From: Gammaproteobacteria bacterium
GTDB lineage: Bacteria > Pseudomonadota > Gammaproteobacteria > Beggiatoales > Beggiatoaceae
Length of the DNA stretch: 32,246 bases
NCBI GenBank assembly: GCA_003645255.1
Contig: QNES01000029.1
Location: forward strand, 1-32,246
Direction: 5' to 3'
The first letter of the stretch is position 1, and the number at the start of each line of letters is the position of its first letter. Below are positions 23,801 through 32,095 of this stretch, piece after piece. Made by a program: the position numbers and the translations under genes. The notes under the pieces were generated by a model that was not told the DNA's origin, did no database searches, and was given only the letters and a program-made list of their open reading frames with translations.

Positions 23801-25248
23801 TGCATTTTTGCCTGTTTTTTGGCAATGTTTGATTCCAATAGTTGATACTTTGTTTTCCAATCCGATTGTAACTGGGCATGATCAGACTGCAATTGTTGAT
23901 ATTTGGCAGTCCAATCAGACTGTAATTTGGCTGATTCTTTACTGCATTCCAGTTGTAATTGTTGATATTTAGCGGTCCAATCGGATTGTAGTTGATTATA
24001 ATCGGATTGTAATTGTTGATAGTTAGCACTCCAATCAGACTGTAACTTGGCTGATTCTTTACGACTTTCCAATTGTAAGAGTTGATATTTTGCTATCCAA
24101 TCGGATTGTAACTGATGGTAATCTGACTGTAATTGTTCATATTTAGCGGTCCAATCTGACTGTAACTTGGCTGATTCTTTACGACTTTCTAATTGTAATT
24201 GTTGATATTTCGCGATCCAATCGGATTGTAGTTGATTATAATCGGATTGCAATTGTTGATATTTAGTACTCCAATCGGATTGTAATTGGGCAAATTCCGA
24301 TTGCATTTTTTCATACTGTTGTTGCAACTGTTGCTGTTGTTCCAAACATTGTTGGTGTTGTTCCAAACTTTGAGTGGTTTGATCTAATTGCGATTGCAAT
24401 GCTTGTTTTTCCACCCTGATATCTTGCATAATACCACGCCGTTCTTGGCTTATTCGCCAATATTCCGCCAAGTATTCTAATTGTTCTGGTTCAGATTGGG
24501 GCAGATGTTTTTGCAAAAAATGACGATAGGAGTCACGCCAGCGTTTTTGTACCATGCTTTGAGTCGTTTGAGTGCCTCCCCAAATCGCATATTCGGTGGT
24601 AATTCGATTAACATGATAGAAGGGTGTGTGTTTAGATAGGCGCAGTAAGACATCCCAATCTTCAAAAACATCAAAAGATTCGTCAAATCCTCCCACTTTA
24701 AGCCATAAAGTACGATCAATCAATAAATTAATTAGGGGAATATAGTTTTCATAACGTAGACGTTCAACATCATAAGCGTCGTTAAATTCACCAATCGGCT
24801 TTTCTTGCAGAATAACCTCATCTCCTAACATATCCCTTTTAAGCAAACGACACCCGGCATAAGCTACTTTGGTGTCAAAATATAGTATAACTTTTTCTAA
24901 GCGTTGCAAATGATCAGGTAAATAACGGTCATCATCATCTAAAAAACCGATGAAATCCATATTTGTAGCTTGCACCCCTTGATTGCCAGCGTGTGATCGT
25001 CCCTGATTAGTTGCATTATGAATGAGGTGAATATTAAGAGCCGAAAAATCATTTACCACGTCATCAATAGCAACGCCCCCATCATTAACAACTATGATTT
25101 CATCAGGCAATCGTTTTTGTTCTGCCAAACTTTGTAAAGAGCGGGTGAGCAGGTGAGGGCGGTTTTTTGTCCTGACAATAATAGCAATCCGCAGGGCAGT
25201 TAGCGGTTTACTATGGCGACGAATTTGAGTCGATAAATTAGGTTGCAT
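20803..25248 (-). CDS. Giant multi-domain glycosyltransferase
   Basis: A 1481-residue cytoplasmic protein. Residues 20-270: GT2 (GT-A) glycosyltransferase with IIVRTKNRPHLLTRSLQSL, VVNDGG, the metal-binding DDDD in GFLDDDDRYLP and FEDWDVLLRL. Residues about 275-600: Gln-rich coiled coil with a 40-residue tandem repeat. Residues about 680-805: beta-sandwich-like segment. Residues about 850-1075: a second, degenerate GT-A-like domain without a clear DxD. Residues about 1118-1480: GT-B (GT4-like) domain with VLPNIHQQQ, FIGNYNHQPN and GMKGKLGQALSLGLPVVTT. Likely builds surface or O-antigen-type polysaccharide; acceptor and donor unknown. A heptamer repeat lies just upstream of the ATG, which has no clear Shine-Dalgarno. 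Confidence 0.88.
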   Translation of the reverse strand: MQPNLSTQIRRHSKPLTALRIAIIVRTKNRPHLLTRSLQSLAEQKRLPDEIIVVNDGGVAIDDVVNDFSALNIHLIHNATNQGRSHAGNQGVQATNMDFIGFLDDDDRYLPDHLQRLEKVILYFDTKVAYAGCRLLKRDMLGDEVILQEKPIGEFNDAYDVERLRYENYIPLINLLIDRTLWLKVGGFDESFDVFEDWDVLLRLSKHTPFYHVNRITTEYAIWGGTQTTQSMVQKRWRDSYRHFLQKHLPQSEPEQLEYLAEYWRISQERRGIMQDIRVEKQALQSQLDQTTQSLEQHQQCLEQQQQLQQQYEKMQSEFAQLQSDWSTKYQQLQSDYNQLQSDWIAKYQQLQLESRKESAKLQSDWTAKYEQLQSDYHQLQSDWIAKYQLLQLESRKESAKLQSDWSANYQQLQSDYNQLQSDWTAKYQQLQLECSKESAKLQSDWTAKYQQLQSDHAQLQSDWKTKYQLLESNIAKKQAKMQATYSLLEENYIQSQETAQQQQLQIQSLQNNLHELSKQIAVGMNQSAIEQIIQSSPAAAYALATSSGNIIDDYQRLLEWTRNKAKQLSQLSDHLSTHIQPLQTNYQSLRQQLADLIQLISASHWPQIRRYANAVQTIDKSVEKLFVETENYISSSRDIGNRIGLSAVRKHEQLPISKVDGWETGNNIPHPLSDVYPTLISVAGSPENPQFMENVKELGTLPFLLEPGAILVFTVYCTLDDFFRFDIFFGTRLRINTCQVRIIIRELETPLREIELDALNIFDNRFHPISFQPIADSAGKTYQIEIDSPDANENSGVAVWCHPKMPSYLQQQNDDNLVPDRVQRIEEINGLPQWLQQSLLDLPLPSPLAAQSAIHIFMLFGITESTPILDLHLFLRKLGEALEQANSQGKVVICGQLNPDIQHYCQQYQLSHLETTQIIVNLPTVLDWGKNQLKSIKTEKYIWCCDLNATPQPDIIERALEIITDCPNAALLVPMEKYADSKIRAGYALLMRDGVLETPLAGAPADHPYYAYRRTVEAASSQLVIIKSACLSQLDINEIATYHIPMYQLTEMIWQLKEQYEAIYEAALCYEHSQSYPKLVKSDYNHDSQYFYQRWAEKLANQKTVRTHQKTPLNPLGQPTVLVIDATLPMYDEDSGSLRLYTLLKLWVSLGYRITFFPDNLDSQFKYRHPLEALGIEVFHGNYRIADVMANRQFDFALICRVDIGQRYIPFVRLLSPKTVIFYDTVDIHYIREQRQAEIENDSKLLAKAQDTKRQELANCLLANRVMTVTEDDGYHLQKELPNLAFSVLPNIHQQQPQSDNHFEQREGLVFIGNYNHQPNQDAVYYFVENVLPKIHAQLPNVCLYLIGSYMTAKMKALASETIKIVGWVDQVKPEFAKRRVFVSYLRYGAGMKGKLGQALSLGLPVVTTTIGAEGMGLKEAETALIADEPARFAEAVCRLYTENVLWEKLSRQGRDYIEKHYGEIAVRHKLHDLLDCYNI
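23806..24285 (-). repeat. Four 120-bp coding repeats (coiled coil)
   Basis: Residues 322-481 of the glycosyltransferase are four 40-residue units: LQSDWSTKYQQ, LQSDYNQ, LQSDWIAKYQQ, LQLESRKESAK and variants. Units 1-3 are nearly identical, the fourth is degenerating. The sub-blocks have lengths 11, 7, 11 and 11, each starting with LQ, i.e. a mix of hendecads and one heptad. Confidence 0.9.
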
Positions 25249-25254
25249 ATTATT

Positions 25255-25281
25255 AGTTATCAGTTATCAGTTATCAGTTAT
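25255..25281. repeat. Heptamer tandem repeat AGTTATC
   Basis: 3.9 perfect copies of AGTTATC, beginning 6 bp upstream of the glycosyltransferase ATG (which is read leftward from 25248). The array occupies the place where its ribosome binding site would be expected. Confidence 0.85.
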
Positions 25282-25303
25282 AAATTTAGTGTAAAATTTT
25301 ATA

Positions 25304-25336
25304 AGAAATACGATTTTTTCAAGAAATCGTATTTCT
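25304..25336. repeat. Palindromic repeat, family A copy
   Basis: Perfect 13-bp arms AGAAATACGATTT and AAATCGTATTTCT with a 7-nt loop. It ends 11 bp before the stop of the DUF2333 gene and may terminate it. Confidence 0.85.
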
Positions 25337-25347
25337 GAAATTCGAAT

Positions 25348-26436
25348 TTAACCTCTTTTTAATAAATTATACAACTCAATAATACCGGTGTTAGCCCTGG
25401 AAATATAAGAAGAAAGTACCAAAGAATGATTAGCAAATAAACCAAACTCTGAACCATTCAAAATCATAGGACTCCATACCGTTTTTTGAGTCGCTTCTAA
25501 TTCCCGAAGCACTTGTTGTAAAGTCATCATCGCGTGTTTTTTTTCTAACACATCTTTAAAATCAATTTCGACTGCTTTTAAAAAGTGAATCAAAGCCCAA
25601 CTGGTACCTCTTGCTTCATAAAACACATTATCCACCTGTTTCCAGGGCGTTTTATCTTCTATTTCAACGGAGCTGACAGTTGATTGTTGATCATCATTAC
25701 TATCGCTAAATGATTTCATCATAATACGCCTTTGTCCGACACTCGTACTTAAACGTTGCGATAAACTGCCCAGGCGTTTAATCACTTCTTCTAGCCAATC
25801 AGCCAAATAGTTGGAACCCACTAAAAATTGGGCAGTGTTATTTTTAGCTGCCAAGCGGTGTAAATAGCTTTCAACTAACACAATACCTTTCTGATATTCC
25901 CCTTCACTTGCCGGCCAAAACCATGAATCGTTATCCATATTAAATTTTGGCGTTGCCTTGGCTAAATCTGGATCCTCAGACTGGGTTTGGGAGCGGCTCA
26001 TATCATTGCGTAAAGCTTTTGAAAAATCGCGCACTTGTTGTAGTACACCCCATTCCCAACTGGGAATATCGTCCATAAAAACGCTAGGCGGCATAATGTC
26101 GTTGCTCAAATAGCCACCCGATTTATACAATAATGTATTGGCAACTTCAATCAAAGTGTGGGTAGTGATATAGCCGGGTACCATTTCTTCACTATAATAT
26201 TCCGCTTTTTCTTGCGCCATTTCTTGTACATCAAAAAAATAGGGGGTACGGTTCCACCATAACCCAATTAAAAGCATCAATCCCAAGACTGTCAGGGTAA
26301 TCAGTACGAAACTGTGTACACCCCCCCGTTTTTTAAGATTGTCTGGATGGTAGACACTTAGTAAAAATTTCCAAATCCATTTAATAATACTGAGCGTTTT
26401 TTGAACCAATGTATGGAAAATGTTTTTAGCTGTCAT
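25348..26436 (-). CDS. DUF2333 family membrane protein
   Basis: A 362-residue protein of the gammaproteobacterial DUF2333 family, function unknown. One transmembrane helix (about residues 43-62, SFVLITLTVLGLMLLIGLWW) follows a basic cytoplasmic segment. The periplasmic part contains VPGYITTHTLIEVANTLLYK, GGYLSNDIMPPSVFMDDIPS, WEWGVLQQVRDFSKALRNDM and LEATQKTVWSPMILNGS, all family-like. The ATG start has AAGGAG 9 nt upstream, partly inside the end of a repeat element. It is followed by a hairpin and the glycosyltransferase in the same direction; a functional link is unproven. Confidence 0.85.
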   Translation of the reverse strand: MTAKNIFHTLVQKTLSIIKWIWKFLLSVYHPDNLKKRGGVHSFVLITLTVLGLMLLIGLWWNRTPYFFDVQEMAQEKAEYYSEEMVPGYITTHTLIEVANTLLYKSGGYLSNDIMPPSVFMDDIPSWEWGVLQQVRDFSKALRNDMSRSQTQSEDPDLAKATPKFNMDNDSWFWPASEGEYQKGIVLVESYLHRLAAKNNTAQFLVGSNYLADWLEEVIKRLGSLSQRLSTSVGQRRIMMKSFSDSNDDQQSTVSSVEIEDKTPWKQVDNVFYEARGTSWALIHFLKAVEIDFKDVLEKKHAMMTLQQVLRELEATQKTVWSPMILNGSEFGLFANHSLVLSSYISRANTGIIELYNLLKRG

Positions 26437-26449
26437 TTTTAAATTCTCC

Positions 26450-26520
26450 TTAGGAATAAAGCTTTAATAATTTCCGAAACTTTTAACCCAAGGTTCGGGT
26501 TTTATTAAATTCTCATTGAA
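26450..26520. repeat. MITE-like element, short copy
   Basis: The left 40 bp (from TTAGGAATAAAGCTTTAATA, then TCCGAAACTTTTAA) and the right ATTCTCATT match the element at 4175-4302, but the internal hairpin is different (AACCC/GGGTT). It lies directly upstream of the DUF2333 gene; its left end contributes the last two bases of that gene's AAGGAG. Confidence 0.7.
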
Positions 26521-26543
26521 TATCTATATATCAATAGACAAGT

Positions 26544-26704
26544 CTAATAAATATCGCGTCTTGATCCCACTTTCACAATGATCAGTAACAACACATCATC
26601 ATGTACTTCATAAATCACGCAATAATCGCCAATACGAATACGGTAGCGATTTTCAAAACCTTTGAGTTTTTTATGACCGTGTGGACTTCGACAGAATAAG
26701 TCAT
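26544..26704 (-). pseudogene. RelE-type toxin with internal deletion
   Basis: An ATG at 26702-26704 starts MTYSVEVH, a normal RelE-family N-terminus. The C-terminal half, PHGHKKLKGFENRYRIRIG and then DYCVIYEVHDD to VKVGSRRDIY, follows at once but in a different frame. A complete toxin has about 85-90 residues; only about 53 codons remain. This fits an out-of-frame internal deletion of roughly 30-35 codons at the CCACACGG junction (about 26678-26685). Neither fragment alone should be active. A longer frame from a TTG at 26741 covers only the C-terminal half. Confidence 0.8.
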
Positions 26705-26707
26705 TGC

Positions 26708-27077
26708 TTATAATCTTAATTCTTGTTTGACTTGTTCCCAATGGATTGAACCTTCTTCTTTAAGCATCATCAGCATCAGCATTGTCAATGCAATCTTCAA
26801 GTTGTTCAATTACCTCAATGTCTTCTATTGGCACCACCGCTAAAAAAACCTTTTTTTGGTATGTCAAAGTCATACGTTCCTTTTTTATCGCCACATGGTT
26901 TAAAAATTCGGTTAAAGTTTTTTGAGTATTAACAGGTTGATTTTGGATTGCATGATAATTTGGGATAGATTTTAACACTTCCAATGCTTTAAGCATTTGT
27001 TGGTAATCTGCCATCTTTAAAAAAACACCAGCTTGCTGGTTTTGAGTTTCAACTAAAGTCAGTTCATTTGGGTACAT
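26708..27077 (-). pseudogene. Phd/YefM-type antitoxin, frameshifted tail
   Basis: The ATG at 27077 gives 105 residues: an N-terminal extension (about 1-52), then TLTEFLNHVAIKKERMTLT and the Phd/YefM core end AVVPIEDIEVIEQLEDCID, stopping after NADADDA at 26760. In another frame the DNA continues at once with EEGSIHWEQVKQELRL and a stop at 26708, exactly the tail expected for this family (the pattern I-P-WEQVK-EL). One extra base or a loss of two near 26758-26762 explains this. The DNA-binding part is intact; the toxin-binding tail is lost. Confidence 0.8.
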
Positions 27078-27358
27078 TATTGTCTGTACCTAATGATTAA
27101 TTTCAAAAATTTTCAGATTAGCAAAGATATTATAATAAATCACGGGTTTAATTAATCGTCAGATTAATTTCAATTTTAAATCTTTTATCTATAAGAAAAA
27201 TATTATATAATTTGTCTATAATAATAAAGCAAGCTTAATTGACTTTAGCCCATCCTGGTGAAGAAGCTTATCAACGGGAATTGGAAATTGCTAAAGGGCG
27301 AAAATTGATCTTCGCTTTCATTAATAACTTTTTAATTAGATACTCAAAAATTAATAAA

Positions 27359-28045
27359 ATGACTCAACCAAAAGCTCGTAAACACTCATTTTCTCGTTAT
27401 ATTATCACCGGTATTATTACCGTGATACCTTTATGGCTCACTTGGATAGTTTTCCATTTCCTTTTTACGCAACTATCCCACATTGGCACGCCTATAGTAC
27501 AAGCACTCGCAAATATGTTTAAAGACTCATCACCAGGGCTTGCTCAGTGGATAGTCACCCTGGATCCCTGGTTTTTATCAATTATTGCGGTGATATTTAC
27601 CTTGGTTGCACTTTATTTGCTCGGTTGGATATCGACATTTGTCATCGGCAAAAGTATTATGGCTGGGATTGACTCACTTCTTAATAGGGTACCCTTCGTA
27701 CAAACCATTTATGGTTCATCCAAAAAACTCATGGCTGCTCTTCAGCAAAAGCCGGGCGGCACACAACGGGTAGTTTTTATTGAATTTCCATCTGCACCGA
27801 TGAAAACGGTGGGATTTGTAACCCAAACCATGATAGATGAAGATACGGGGCAAAAATTGGCTGCGGTTTATGTTCCTACGACACCCAATCCGACATCAGG
27901 TTATTTGGAAATTGTGCCTGTGGAGCACCTTGTTTCAACCGATTGGAGCATGGATGAAGCGATGACATTTATTATTTCCGGCGGTGCCGTTGCCCCAGAA
28001 CGCTTAAATTACACTCAAAGTGTTAATAGGGAGTCATTAAAATAG
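27359..28045 (+). CDS. DUF502 family membrane protein
   Basis: A 228-residue inner-membrane protein of the DUF502 family, function unknown. Two or three hydrophobic helices: IITGIITVIPLWLTWIVFHF near the N-terminus and SIIAVIFTLVALYLLGWIST. Family segments follow: NRVPFVQTIYGSSKKLMAAL, GGTQRVVFIEFPSAPMKTVG, YVPTTPNPTSGYLEIVP and MDEAMTFIISGGA. I start at the ATG 27359, where the family N-terminus begins; the open frame extends 40 codons upstream to a TTG (27239) and reads LAHPGEEAYQRELEIAKGR, which is not part of the family and may be the remnant of another gene. Confidence 0.87.
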   Translation: MTQPKARKHSFSRYIITGIITVIPLWLTWIVFHFLFTQLSHIGTPIVQALANMFKDSSPGLAQWIVTLDPWFLSIIAVIFTLVALYLLGWISTFVIGKSIMAGIDSLLNRVPFVQTIYGSSKKLMAALQQKPGGTQRVVFIEFPSAPMKTVGFVTQTMIDEDTGQKLAAVYVPTTPNPTSGYLEIVPVEHLVSTDWSMDEAMTFIISGGAVAPERLNYTQSVNRESLK

Positions 28046-28131
28046 CTACCAGGGACTTCCAAATAAATAACATACCCATAAATGGAACCAGCAAATTTTT
28101 TCACTGGAAGGTATATTATTTATTTTTCCTT

Positions 28132-28155
28132 GGTGATCCCAATGGTGATCCCAAT
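28132..28155. repeat. Direct repeat GGTGATCCCAAT x2
   Basis: Two exact adjacent copies of a 12-mer, in the gap between the convergent DUF502 and rpoH genes. Confidence 0.85.
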
Positions 28156-28184
28156 CACTAAAGACTTCTATAAAAAAAATGCTT

Positions 28185-28210
28185 CCTCTGAGGTTTTAAC
28201 AACTCAGGGG
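28185..28210 (-). terminator. Intrinsic terminator of rpoH
   Basis: Read on the minus strand: CCCCTGAG, a 10-nt loop, CTCAGAGG, then AAGCA and eight T. It begins 9 bp after the rpoH stop codon. Confidence 0.85.
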
Positions 28211-28218
28211 CAAACTAA

Positions 28219-29085
28219 TTAAGCTAATAAAGTTGTCATACTCTTTTTTAGCTTTTTTATAGCGTTGCATTCAATTTGACGGATCCGCTCTGCGGAAACT
28301 TTATAACGTTTAGCCAACTGTTGTAGCGTTGTTTTTTCTTCGGTTAACCAACGTTGTTGCAAAATATCTTGGCTACGGGCATCCAGTTTCCCTAACGCTT
28401 TGCGTAATTGTCCATGTTTGTGCTCTTGAAACTCCTTTTCTTCGACGATAATAGCCGGCTCAAAACGATAATCTTCCAAATAACCCGCAGGGGAAAGTAT
28501 CTCACTTTCCTCGTCACCATCGCTAGGGGCATCAAATGCCACGTCATGTGCATTTAAACGTTTATCCATTTCAAGCACATCTCTTGCGCTAACACCTAAA
28601 TCTTTAGCAATATATTCAATTTCACCTTGATTCAACCAACCCAAACGTTTTTTCGCACCACGCAAGTTAAAAAACAACTTACGTTGAGATTTCGTGGTGG
28701 CAACCTTAACTATACGCCAATTGCGTAAGATATATTCATGGATTTCTGCCCGTATCCAATGCACAGCAAACGAAACTAAGCGTACCCCAACGCCAGGATC
28801 AAAACGCTTCACAGCTTTCATCAAACCAATATTGCCCTCCTGAATCAGATCCGATTGTGATAAACCATAACCCCGGTAACTCTGAGCAATGTGCATCACA
28901 AATCGCAAATGCGACAACACGAGTGTACGTGCCGCCTCAAAATCATTGTTTTGATGTAGAACCTCTGCTATCCTACGTTCCTCATCAGCACTGAGTATCG
29001 GAATCGTTTTCACAGCCTTAGCATAGCCTTCGATAGTCGCGCCAGGAACAGCAAGTTGCATATTTAATGTGAGTGCGTATGACAT
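28219..29085 (-). CDS. rpoH: RNA polymerase sigma-32 (heat shock)
   Basis: A 288-residue sigma-70-family factor that directs RNA polymerase to heat-shock promoters. Region 2 is complete ([58 protein letters not shown]). The RpoH box QRKLFFNLR lies at residues 134-142 and separates RpoH from other group 2/3 sigmas. Region 4 ends with [20 protein letters not shown]. Length matches the family. The best Shine-Dalgarno, GGGAGG at 29099-29104, is 13 nt from the ATG, an unusually long spacing. No RNA-thermometer pairing was found by eye. Confidence 0.97.
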   Translation of the reverse strand: MSYALTLNMQLAVPGATIEGYAKAVKTIPILSADEERRIAEVLHQNNDFEAARTLVLSHLRFVMHIAQSYRGYGLSQSDLIQEGNIGLMKAVKRFDPGVGVRLVSFAVHWIRAEIHEYILRNWRIVKVATTKSQRKLFFNLRGAKKRLGWLNQGEIEYIAKDLGVSARDVLEMDKRLNAHDVAFDAPSDGDEESEILSPAGYLEDYRFEPAIIVEEKEFQEHKHGQLRKALGKLDARSQDILQQRWLTEEKTTLQQLAKRYKVSAERIRQIECNAIKKLKKSMTTLLA

Positions 29086-29106
29086 AATTTGAATGCTTCC
29101 TCCCTA

Positions 29107-29134
29107 TCAATAAATCAACATTTCAATAAATCAA
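29107..29134. repeat. Direct repeat TCAATAAATCAA in rpoH leader
   Basis: Two exact 12-bp copies separated by CATT (period 16 bp), directly upstream of the rpoH Shine-Dalgarno. Could be an operator or a structural leader element. Confidence 0.75.
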
Positions 29135-29253
29135 TATTGAAAACATTTTTTTGTAATTATAAATTAGTATATAATAAAAGTAATTATATTTCTAGTCTTT
29201 TATTTAATTCTAATTATAAATGGATGTTCAGAAAAATAATTTAATCAAAGGGA

Positions 29254-29273
29254 GGCAAACACACAGGTTTGCC
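29254..29273. repeat. Hairpin GGCAAAC/GTTTGCC
   Basis: Perfect 7-bp arms with a 6-nt loop; followed by CCCTACAA. Same style as the GGCAAC hairpins elsewhere in the window. Confidence 0.65.
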
Positions 29274-29346
29274 CCTACAAGATGTTATATACTCAATGTT
29301 CAAATTTTTTGTTTTGTTAGAAAATAAAGGGATATAGGTTGCCCTT

Positions 29347-29378
29347 AGAAATACTATTTTTGGTAAAATAGTATTTTT
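29347..29378. repeat. Palindromic repeat, family A copy
   Basis: Arms AGAAATACTATTTT and AAAATAGTATTTTT, paired except near the end. The variable arm triplet is ACT/AGT, again different from other copies but still complementary. Confidence 0.75.
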
Positions 29379-29778
29379 TGAAGCCTTTTGACTTTAAAAA
29401 CTAGAACATCAAATCTATAGATGTTCAGAAAAATAAATTCTTATTCACCTGCATTTTTTCAAAAAACGTGGGTTATTCTTAGTGAAATTATTTATTTGAA
29501 AAACGATATTTACAGATTCATGTAGGCTCCCTTTAGTGTTCGCCCTTATTTCGCCCTTATTATTTATTTGAACAATTATAATTTAAAATTCTCCTTTTAT
29601 GAAAAATCAAGTTTTTGTGACTATTAATTACCAAGTATAATGCTAAAGTATTATCCTGTCAAATCATTGAAAACGCATAAATTGATCAACAAAAATTAAA
29701 ATGACTATATATTACAAATAGTTAGGCTTATATAGTTCAGCGAATAGCATTCAAAAAATAATTTTTTAGATATTTGAA

Positions 29779-29799
29779 TTAACCATTAACCATTAATCA
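29779..29799. repeat. Heptamer tandem repeat TTAAYCA before amgK
   Basis: Three adjacent heptamers TTAACCA, TTAACCA, TTAATCA, followed by TTAAACTC and the amgK ATG. The array lies in the ribosome-binding region; no Shine-Dalgarno is visible. Confidence 0.8.
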
Positions 29800-29807
29800 T
29801 TAAACTC

Positions 29808-31474
<1,667 letters not shown>

Positions 31475-31479
31475 AATCA

Positions 31480-31507
31480 GGTGGGTTTCGTTTTCACTCT
31501 ACCCACC
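31480..31507 (+). terminator. Hairpin after murU, probable 3' end
   Basis: Perfect 7-bp arms GGTGGGT and ACCCACC with a 14-nt loop, 6 bp after the murU stop. No T-tract follows, so it may stabilise the 3' end rather than terminate by itself. Confidence 0.5.
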
Positions 31508-31587
31508 CTACGCTCCAATGCCATTAAGTTAAGGGCAACCACAAGGGATTGCCTCTACCAAAAATCACGGTTCACGTAGCCAGGTAG

Positions 31588-31630
31588 GTCGGGTTAGATT
31601 TTTTTGCGCAGCAAAAAAACGTAACCCGAC
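31588..31630. repeat. 43-bp hairpin GTCGGGTTA/TAACCCGAC
   Basis: Outer arms GTCGGGTTA and TAACCCGAC, a two-base mismatch, then inner arms TTTTTTTGC and GCAAAAAAA around a GCA loop. Almost fully paired. A GTCGGGTTA...TAACCCGAC palindrome of this kind is widespread as an intergenic repeat in bacteria; I cannot tell its class. Confidence 0.8.
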
Positions 31631-31765
31631 ATTTACCATGTATGTAGGTCCCTAAAGTCTGTGCAACGGCTGCCTCATTCAGATTGACCTTTTTTTTTAT
31701 TTTACGCCCTTTTCATTTTAAACGGTATGTGATAAAATATTTATACTTTAAACGGCTGAAATTTG

Positions 31766-31789
31766 GATTTTTATGTAGATTTTTATGTA
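31766..31789. repeat. Direct repeat GATTTTTATGTA x2
   Basis: Two exact adjacent 12-mers in non-coding sequence, followed by GCCCACCAACC. Confidence 0.75.
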
Positions 31790-32052
31790 GCCCACCAACC
31801 GTTAAAAAAAAGTCCAAAATTTACCCGTTAGTAGTATAACAATGATGTGCTTTACTCGACTTGATGATTTAAGTTGACGGATTGGAGTGTACTTGAAAAA
31901 AGTGAAAATTCTTATTGACAAACGCATTTGAACCAAAAGTACTTTAGACTCATCAATTCTGAGTTTGATAACATTTTTCTCATAGATTAGCAAGCGTAGG
32001 CTGCATAAGTGATAGCGTCATGCACCAAATATCGCAATCATGGTTTTCCGTC

Positions 32053-32078
32053 GATTTTTTCAAAAAAGGGTATTTCTG
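32053..32078. repeat. Family A repeat, one arm only
   Basis: The core of a T-tract, C, A-tract and the right arm GGGTATTTCT are present, but the left arm is replaced by unrelated sequence (TTTTCCGTC). Lies 18 bp after the NUDIX gene (minus strand). Confidence 0.55.
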
Positions 32079-32095
32079 CCCTTGTGATTGCCCTT

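Larger units (their letters stand above)
29086..29807. other. 722-bp intergenic region rpoH-amgK
   Basis: No gene supported. It holds the divergent control regions of rpoH and amgK plus repeats: the rpoH leader direct repeat, a GGCAAAC/GTTTGCC hairpin, a family A hairpin, two copies of GATGTTCAGAAAAATAA (29223-29239 and 29420-29436, the second forming an inverted repeat with GAACATC at 29404-29410), two copies of TTATTTATTTGAA, a T-tract/A-tract core at about 29452-29466 and heptamers before amgK. Confidence 0.6.
31475..32095. other. Repeat-rich intergenic region after murU
   Basis: No gene supported. It contains the GGTGGGT/ACCCACC hairpin, a GGCAACC/GATTGCC hairpin (31534-31553) sharing CAACCACAAGGGATT with the palindrome at 15837, a strong 43-bp hairpin, the direct repeat GATTTTTATGTA, and a family A relic. 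A 63-codon frame on the minus strand (31802-31993) has no family features. Confidence 0.6.

Noticed and set aside
23806-24285. CRISPR-like array
   Set aside because: The 120-bp repeats have no spacers and are coding in one frame, giving a coiled coil.
29086-29807. tRNA or small-RNA gene in the long gap
   Set aside because: No cloverleaf, TTCGA arm or conserved sRNA feature seen; content is AT-rich repeats.
31802-31993. 63-codon ORF on the minus strand
   Set aside because: No Shine-Dalgarno, no family features, AT-rich repeat-containing surroundings; likely chance.
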